A stretch of 64,000 bases of DNA from Bacteroidales bacterium (GTDB lineage Bacteria > Bacteroidota > Bacteroidia > Bacteroidales > M50B96), in assembly GCA_018401015.1 (NCBI GenBank), contig JAGYLP010000002.1, forward strand, positions 186,001-250,000, written 5' to 3'. Shown one piece after another: positions 58,083 through 64,000 of the stretch. The position numbers were made by a program, and so were the translations under genes. The notes under the pieces are model-generated. The model searched no databases. It was not told the DNA's origin and saw nothing but the letters and a program-made list of their open reading frames with translations. Every line of letters begins with the position of its first letter. The stretch's first letter is position 1.

Positions 58083-58907
58083 ATGGAAAAAATTGAATCG
58101 TATTGGGCAATGGCCCAAGGGTATCTCTTGCAATACGCCCCTAAGGTGTTGCTTGCCATAGTGGTTCTCATTATTGGTTTATGGTTGATTCGAATATTGA
58201 ATCGGGCTACTGTTAGTGTGATGAAAAAGAGGGAGATTGACCTTTCCTTGCAAACTTTCCTTGCTTCCCTTTTAGGAATGACTCTGAAGGTTTTATTGAT
58301 TATTTCGGTAGTTAGTATGGTTGGAGTCCAAATGACCTCCTTCATTGCCTTGCTTGGTGCAGCCGGTTTGGCCGTGGGTATGGCTCTTTCGGGTACGCTC
58401 CAGAATTTTGCCGGAGGAGTGATGATTCTCATTTTCAAGCCCTTTAAAGTGGGCGATTTCATCGATGCTCAATCATATATGGGGGTGGTGAAGGAAATTC
58501 TTATTTTCAATACCATTCTTACAACACCCGATAATAAAACCATTATTCTACCCAACGGTCCGCTATCAACCGGATCGATGGTGAATTTTTCTACACAAAA
58601 AACCCGACGCCTCGATTTCGTATTTGGTATTTCTTATTCCGACGATATCGACCAGGCTAAAAAAGTTTTAAAAGATATTGTGGATGCCGATACCCGATTC
58701 CACACCGAACCGGCACCACTCATTGCGGTGAGCGAACTCGCTGATTCCTCGGTGAATATTCTCGTTCGTGCATGGACCAACTCCGAGCATTATTGGGATA
58801 TTTACTACGAAATGTTTGAAAAAGTAAAGAAAAGCTTCGACCGCGAAGGAATTACCATTCCATTCCCTCAAAGCGAATTGCATATCCTTCAACCTTCTAA
58901 AGACTAA
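58083..58907 (+). CDS. MscS family mechanosensitive ion channel
   Basis: LLGAAGLAVGMALSGTLQNFAGGVMILIFKPFKVGDFID (TM3/pore), ILTTPDNKTIILPNGPLSTGSMVNFS. Confidence 0.95.
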   Translation: MEKIESYWAMAQGYLLQYAPKVLLAIVVLIIGLWLIRILNRATVSVMKKREIDLSLQTFLASLLGMTLKVLLIISVVSMVGVQMTSFIALLGAAGLAVGMALSGTLQNFAGGVMILIFKPFKVGDFIDAQSYMGVVKEILIFNTILTTPDNKTIILPNGPLSTGSMVNFSTQKTRRLDFVFGISYSDDIDQAKKVLKDIVDADTRFHTEPAPLIAVSELADSSVNILVRAWTNSEHYWDIYYEMFEKVKKSFDREGITIPFPQSELHILQPSKD

Positions 58908-58933
58908 CCCATTTGTACTTTAATCTGGACACT

Positions 58934-59821
58934 ATGAGATTTGTATTTACCACCATCTTTTTAATTACGTGCTTCCTTTATGCCGGAGCACAAGCCGATA
59001 CGGCGACAGTCAAACCTCCCGAAAAATTTTGGAAAACCGGCGGATTGGCGGGCTTTACCTTTTCCCAGGTTACGTTGCATAACTGGGCTGCAGGGGGCGA
59101 TAATTCCATCAGCGGAAATATCATCCTCAATGCTTTTGCAAATTATAGCAAAGGCTCAGTTAGCTGGGACAATAACTTCGATATGGGTTATGGACTCTTA
59201 AAACAAAACGAGGCGGAAGCCAGAAAAACCGACGACCGAATTGAATTTACCTCCAAATATGGTCGAAAAATTAATGATAAGTTATTCTATTCCGGGATGC
59301 TTAACTTCCGTACCCAAATGTTTCCGGGTTACGATTACAAAAAGGTGCCGGGCGAAAAACATTACATCTCCGATGCCTTTGCTCCTGCTTATGTAACCAT
59401 TGCACTCGGGGTCGATTTTAAACCAAACGATGATTTTACCTTGCTCTTCGCTCCTTTAACGAATAAAACCACCATCGTGATGAACGATTCCCTTACTTCC
59501 GCTTTCGGGGTGGACGATGGAGAGAATGTTCGTTACGAAGCAGGGGGATTTCTGCGTACGGCATGGAAAACCAATGTAATGGAGAATGTGAGCATGCAGA
59601 CAAAAGTCGAGTTCTTCTCGAATTATCTGGAAAACCCACAAAATGTCGATATAAACTGGGAGCTGCTCGTTGTGATGAAAATTAATAAGTTTCTTTCTGC
59701 CAACTTCAGCATTCAAACCATTTACGACGACGACACCAGATTCGAGACCGAAAGCGGCACTAAAGTGGCCAAACTTCAGTTCAAAGAAATCTTTGGTTTG
59801 GGTCTGAACTACAAGTTTTAA
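58934..59821 (+). CDS. DUF3078 family protein
   Basis: ORF 58913..59821, start placed at MRFVFTTIFLITCFLYAGAQA; WKTGGLAGFTFSQVTLHNWAAGGDNSISGNIILNAFANYSKGSVSWDNNFDMGYGLL; outer-membrane beta-barrel pattern. Confidence 0.85.
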   Translation: MRFVFTTIFLITCFLYAGAQADTATVKPPEKFWKTGGLAGFTFSQVTLHNWAAGGDNSISGNIILNAFANYSKGSVSWDNNFDMGYGLLKQNEAEARKTDDRIEFTSKYGRKINDKLFYSGMLNFRTQMFPGYDYKKVPGEKHYISDAFAPAYVTIALGVDFKPNDDFTLLFAPLTNKTTIVMNDSLTSAFGVDDGENVRYEAGGFLRTAWKTNVMENVSMQTKVEFFSNYLENPQNVDINWELLVVMKINKFLSANFSIQTIYDDDTRFETESGTKVAKLQFKEIFGLGLNYKF

Positions 59822-59917
59822 GCGCTTGTCGTTTAATTCCTTTTCTTAACATTCTTCAAAGCTTGAGTTTATCCTACTCTTTCATAGCTTTGAGGAATGT
59901 TTTTTTATAACTAAACC

Positions 59918-60703
59918 ATGCATTCTGCCATTCAACGTATCAGCTTTTTAGGAACAGGCCGCCTGGCGCATGCATTCGCAACCGAATTGTCGGTGGCAGG
60001 CTTTGTTATACATCAAGTGTGGAGTCGCACTCCCGCTCATGCACAGACTTTTGCAGCGAAGTTTGGAGGTACTTATATTCCGGGTCCTCATGCATTTGAT
60101 CCATCAAACGACCTCTTAATCCTTGCGATTAGCGACGATTCCCTCGACGAAGTAAACGCTATGCCTATCCCTCGCAATTTACCCGTGGTGCACACTTCGG
60201 GAAGTAAGTCCTTGGATGTACTGGATGGTTTTCCACAACGCGGAGTGCTCTATCCCCTGCAATCGTTTTCATTTCAAAAGAAAGTCGATTTTAAACAAAC
60301 ACCCGCATTTATCGAAGCTAATTCACCAGCATTTAGCGATTCCCTTGTTCAATTAGCCGAATCACTTTTTGGCGAAGTTTACTTAATCGATTCCGAACAA
60401 CGAGCTTATTTGCACCTTTCGGCTGTTTGGGTTAATAATTTTAGTAATCATTTGTTTACGATGGCACAAGAGCTGATGGCAACCCAACAACTCGATTTTA
60501 ATTGGCTCTTGCCTATTATTCGAGAAACAGTGGCTAAACTTGAAATCTTGAAACCCAACGAAGCACAAACCGGTCCAGCCCTTCGCGAGGATGCCAGCAT
60601 CTTGCAGAAACACTTGCAGATGCTTCGGGAACTTCCGGATTCTCAGGAAATTTACCGGCTCATGAGTCAACACATTCAGAAAACCCATTCGAAAAATAGT
60701 TAA
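59918..60703 (+). CDS. Rossmann-like + DUF2520 domain oxidoreductase-like protein
   Basis: RISFLGTGRLAHAFATELSVAGFVIHQVWSRTPAHA; VHTSGS; YPLQSFS; AVWVNNFSNHLFTMAQEL. Confidence 0.9.
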   Translation: MHSAIQRISFLGTGRLAHAFATELSVAGFVIHQVWSRTPAHAQTFAAKFGGTYIPGPHAFDPSNDLLILAISDDSLDEVNAMPIPRNLPVVHTSGSKSLDVLDGFPQRGVLYPLQSFSFQKKVDFKQTPAFIEANSPAFSDSLVQLAESLFGEVYLIDSEQRAYLHLSAVWVNNFSNHLFTMAQELMATQQLDFNWLLPIIRETVAKLEILKPNEAQTGPALREDASILQKHLQMLRELPDSQEIYRLMSQHIQKTHSKNS

Positions 60704-60704
60704 T

Positions 60705-61205
60705 ATGCCTCATTTCAAAACCTTACTTCAGCATGTGAAAGCCTTTGCCTTCGATGTAGATGGAGTATTCTCTTCGTCGCAGTTGGTCTTGCATCCTTCG
60801 GGCGATATGATGCGGAGTATGAATATTAAAGACGGATATGCGATAAAACGCGCGCTCGAAGCCGGATTTCCGGTTGCTATCATTACCGGAGGAACATCGG
60901 AATCGGTGCGGATTCGATTCCAGGCTCTCGGAACAAACGATGTGTATTTGCGTGCACACGATAAACTCGAACACCTGAAAGATTTCATGCACATCCATCA
61001 ACTTCGGGCAGAAGATATCCTCTACATGGGCGACGATATGCCCGACTACGAAGTGATGCTTCGCGTTGGATTGCCCGTATGCCCAGCCGATGCTGTGTCG
61101 GATATCAAAGCTATCAGCAAGTATATTTCCGACCGAAAAGGTGGCGATGCGTGTGTACGCGATGTGGTTGAGCAGGTACTCAGAGCACATGGATTATGGA
61201 AGTAA
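60705..61205 (+). CDS. KdsC-like HAD phosphatase (3-deoxy-D-manno-octulosonate 8-phosphate phosphatase)
   Basis: KAFAFDVDGVFSSSQLVLHPSGDMMRSMNIKDGYAIKRALEAGFPVAIITGG; ILYMGDDMPDYEVM. Confidence 0.9.
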   Translation: MPHFKTLLQHVKAFAFDVDGVFSSSQLVLHPSGDMMRSMNIKDGYAIKRALEAGFPVAIITGGTSESVRIRFQALGTNDVYLRAHDKLEHLKDFMHIHQLRAEDILYMGDDMPDYEVMLRVGLPVCPADAVSDIKAISKYISDRKGGDACVRDVVEQVLRAHGLWK

Positions 61206-61816
61206 GCGATGCATTTCAACCTTTGTCGTCATTTCAATCGGTTCCAATCATACTGGCATCCGGCTCGCCACGCAGGCAGCAATTATTTCGTGAATTAGGA
61301 CTCGATTTTCAGGTTTTCGTTAAACCCAATATCGATGAATCCTTTCCTTCGCAACTGAAAGGGGCCGAGATTCCCCGGTATTTGGCAGCAGAGAAAGCAA
61401 AGCATTATACCGACGAACTTCTACAAGGGAATTTTCTAATTACGGCCGATACCATTGTCTGGCATCAAGGATCGGTGGTTGAGAAACCGGCCAATCGCGA
61501 GGAAGCTATTGCCATGCTGAGCCGATTGAGTGGAACGGTACACGAGGTATTTACAGGTGTTTGTTGTCGTTATAAACAGCAAACCAAAAGCTTCGAGGCC
61601 CAAACCGAAGTCTCCTTCAAGGCTCTTAGTCTCAACGAAATTGTGTATTACGTGGATCGATACCAACCCTTCGATAAAGCCGGAGGCTATGGCATTCAGG
61701 AATGGATCGGTTATGTTGCCGTAGAGTGGATTAAAGGTTCCTACTTCAATGTCATGGGGCTACCAATTCATGCCTTATACGAGCTGATGAGTAATTGGGA
61801 CTTTTCGAACTCCTAG
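61196..61816 (+). CDS. Maf-like nucleotide pyrophosphatase
   Basis: IILASGSPRRQQLFRELGLDFQVF; LITADTIVWHQGSVVEKP; YGIQEWIGYVAVEWIKGSYFNVMGLPI. Confidence 0.95.
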   Translation: MEVSDAFQPLSSFQSVPIILASGSPRRQQLFRELGLDFQVFVKPNIDESFPSQLKGAEIPRYLAAEKAKHYTDELLQGNFLITADTIVWHQGSVVEKPANREEAIAMLSRLSGTVHEVFTGVCCRYKQQTKSFEAQTEVSFKALSLNEIVYYVDRYQPFDKAGGYGIQEWIGYVAVEWIKGSYFNVMGLPIHALYELMSNWDFSNS

Positions 61817-61916
61817 TCCTTGCCCTATGGGAATATGTTGCACAGCAAGCAAAGCGTTTTATACTTCCTTGCTTAGGCGGAGCTTTTTATATTTATCGCT
61901 TAAAATAAATTTCAAT

Positions 61917-64000
61917 ATGAAGCAATTAACACTTTCGTTCCTAATCGTACTATCCTTCTTGTCGCGTCCATTGCAGGCCGACGAAGGCATGTGGATTCCA
62001 CTCTTTTTAGAAAAATACAATTATGCCGATATGCAGGCAAAAGGGCTCCGGTTATCGGCCGAGGAAATATTCAGCCTGAATCAAACCAGCCTCAAAGATG
62101 CCATCGTGATTTTTGGTCGTGGATGCACCGGTGAACTTATTTCCGGCGAAGGATTGTTACTCACCAACCATCATTGTGGATACGGGCAAATCCAATCGCA
62201 TAGTTCGCTCGAAAACGATTATTTGACCAATGGCTTTTGGGCCATGTCGCGCGACGAAGAACTCGTTAATCCGGGGCTTACAGCCACGTTCCTGGTTTCC
62301 ATGAAAGATGTTACCTCCGAAGTGCTGGAAGGGGTAACTCCCGAAATGACCGAGAAGGAACGGCAGGATAAGGTGAAAGAAAATTCCGATAAGCTTATTG
62401 AGGAAGCCACCAACGACACCCATTATTCGGCGGTTGTTAAACCGTTCTTTTATGGAAATCAGTATTTCCTGTTTGTGAATGAGGTGTTTAAAGATGTTCG
62501 CCTCGTGGGAGCTCCTCCTTCGGCAATTGGGAAATTTGGAGGCGATACCGATAACTGGATGTGGCCCCGACACACCGGCGATTTCTCCCTCTTCCGAATT
62601 TATGCTGCCCCCGATGGAACTCCGGCTGAGTATGCACCGGAAAACGTACCTTATCGTCCGAAAACGTTTTTACCTATTTCGCTTAAAGGAGTTGAAAAGG
62701 GCGATTTTACCATGGTGTACGGGTATCCGGGAACAACACAGGAATATCTCCCATCCTACGCTGTAGAACAAATTATGTATCAATCCAATCCGCATAAAAT
62801 TGCTATCCGCGAAGCTATTCTCGATGTAATGAAAGAATCGATGGATGCCGACCCGGCCGTGCGGATTCAATACGCTTCGAAAAGTGCATCGGTTGCTAAT
62901 GCCTGGAAAAAATGGATTGGCGAGAACCGCGGATTGCGCAAATTGGATGCCATCGAGAAGAAAAAAGCATATGAAACCGAATGGCTCAACTGGTTAGTTG
63001 CCGACCGCGATCGACGCGAAAATTATAGTCGTATTTTACTCGATTTTCAGAAAAACTACGAAAAGTTAGCTCCCTACCAACTTGCAATGGACTATTTTAT
63101 GGAGGCCGGATACTCGATGGAGCTGGTTAAGTCGGCTCGGATTATTGCTCCACTGCTCAACCTGAAAGAGGATGTGAGCGACGAGGAAGTGGCTCAAACA
63201 GTCGAACGAATCCGTGCTTCGTACCAAAACTTTTTCAAGGATTATCATCAGCCTACCGATAAAAAGATTTTCAGAAAGGTGTTCCTCGATATTTATTCGG
63301 AAAATGTGCCGGCTGAATTCCTGCCGTCAATCTTTACGACTATAAACGATGATTTTAAAGGCGATTTCGATGCCTATACCGATGAACTGTATCAAGAATC
63401 AATCTTGGTAAACGAAGAGGATCTTTACCGATTCCTCGATAAGTTTAAAGCGTCGAAAAAGAAACGCCTGGCGAAAGATATGGGTATGGAAGTGTATCAA
63501 AGCCTTATGGAATTGTACCTTACCAAGATCAGAAATGTTCAGGGAACCATCCGACAGAGCAACGATAGCATAATGAGGCATTACATGGCCCTTCAGTTAG
63601 CCATGGAGCCGGATAGAATTTTTTACCCCGACGCAAATTTTACCTTACGAATTACCTATGGTCAGGTAGATGATTATGTTCCTCGCGACGGAGTATTTTA
63701 CGAACATGTTACTACCCTCGACGGGATTATGCAGAAAGATAACCCCGATATTTACGACTACCGGGTTCCGCAAGCACTAAAGGATTTGTACGAAAGCAAA
63801 GATTTTGGCCCTTATGCTGTAAATGGAACTGTGCCGGTTTGCTTTACAGCAAGCAATCATACCACGGGTGGCAATTCCGGAAGTCCGGTGCTGAATGCCG
63901 ATGGTCATTTGATTGGAATTAATTTCGACCGAAACTGGGAGGGAACTATGAGCGATATCATGTACGACCCCGATCAGTGTCGAAATATTTCGCTCGATAT
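61917..64000 (+). CDS. S46 family peptidase (Dpp7/Dpp11-like), partial at window end
   Basis: Own translation from ATG 61917: MKQLTLSFLIVLSFLSRPLQADEGMWIPLFLEKYNYADMQAKGLRLSAEEIFSLNQTSLKDAIVIFGRGCTGELISGEGLLLTNHHCGYGQIQSHSSLENDYLTNGFWAMSRDEELVNPGLTATFL; near the end NHTTGGNSGSPVLNADGHLIGINFDRNWEG. Absent from ORF track because it runs off the window. Confidence 0.95.
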   Translation, partial: MKQLTLSFLIVLSFLSRPLQADEGMWIPLFLEKYNYADMQAKGLRLSAEEIFSLNQTSLKDAIVIFGRGCTGELISGEGLLLTNHHCGYGQIQSHSSLENDYLTNGFWAMSRDEELVNPGLTATFLVSMKDVTSEVLEGVTPEMTEKERQDKVKENSDKLIEEATNDTHYSAVVKPFFYGNQYFLFVNEVFKDVRLVGAPPSAIGKFGGDTDNWMWPRHTGDFSLFRIYAAPDGTPAEYAPENVPYRPKTFLPISLKGVEKGDFTMVYGYPGTTQEYLPSYAVEQIMYQSNPHKIAIREAILDVMKESMDADPAVRIQYASKSASVANAWKKWIGENRGLRKLDAIEKKKAYETEWLNWLVADRDRRENYSRILLDFQKNYEKLAPYQLAMDYFMEAGYSMELVKSARIIAPLLNLKEDVSDEEVAQTVERIRASYQNFFKDYHQPTDKKIFRKVFLDIYSENVPAEFLPSIFTTINDDFKGDFDAYTDELYQESILVNEEDLYRFLDKFKASKKKRLAKDMGMEVYQSLMELYLTKIRNVQGTIRQSNDSIMRHYMALQLAMEPDRIFYPDANFTLRITYGQVDDYVPRDGVFYEHVTTLDGIMQKDNPDIYDYRVPQALKDLYESKDFGPYAVNGTVPVCFTASNHTTGGNSGSPVLNADGHLIGINFDRNWEGTMSDIMYDPDQCRNISLD

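Noticed and set aside
60723-61190. 155-aa minus ORF antisense to the KdsC-like gene
   Set aside because: Shadow ORF of a conserved HAD phosphatase gene.

Overview
This 64 kb window looks like chromosomal, mostly housekeeping DNA from a Bacteroidetes (Bacteroidales-like) bacterium. The taxonomic call is inferred from gene content (S46 peptidase, TonB-dependent receptors with carboxypeptidase-like domains, mutA/mutB, tricorn-like S41 peptidase, DUF3078 protein) and from TAnnTTTG-type promoter boxes. I call about 50 protein-coding genes. Two are cut by the window edges and absent from the ORF track: mutB at 1-655 and an S46 peptidase at 61917-64000. I saw no tRNA, rRNA, CRISPR array, prophage, transposase or obvious defence/secretion/BGC island. 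No clear-cut undescribed multi-gene system is visible. The best second-look items are: (i) a 27-codon ORF with a promoter-like box directly upstream of tryptophanase, which looks like a leader-peptide arrangement but has no Trp codon; (ii) a small gene at 9993-10254 whose signal peptide/lipobox is broken by an apparent 1-nt insertion but which keeps its own terminator; (iii) a pirin-family protein with a Tat-like signal; (iv) a GT2 fused to a sugar-phosphate transferase-like domain that seems to lack its catalytic segment; (v) an 11-bp perfect inverted repeat upstream of an aldo/keto reductase; (vi) a PTPS with the C-x5-HGH motif next to folE; (vii) a porin-like protein His-rich at both ends; (viii) a possible RsbT/RsbW-like gene remnant and a 47-aa membrane protein missing from the ORF list. 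All family assignments are from reading the translations; no database search was run.
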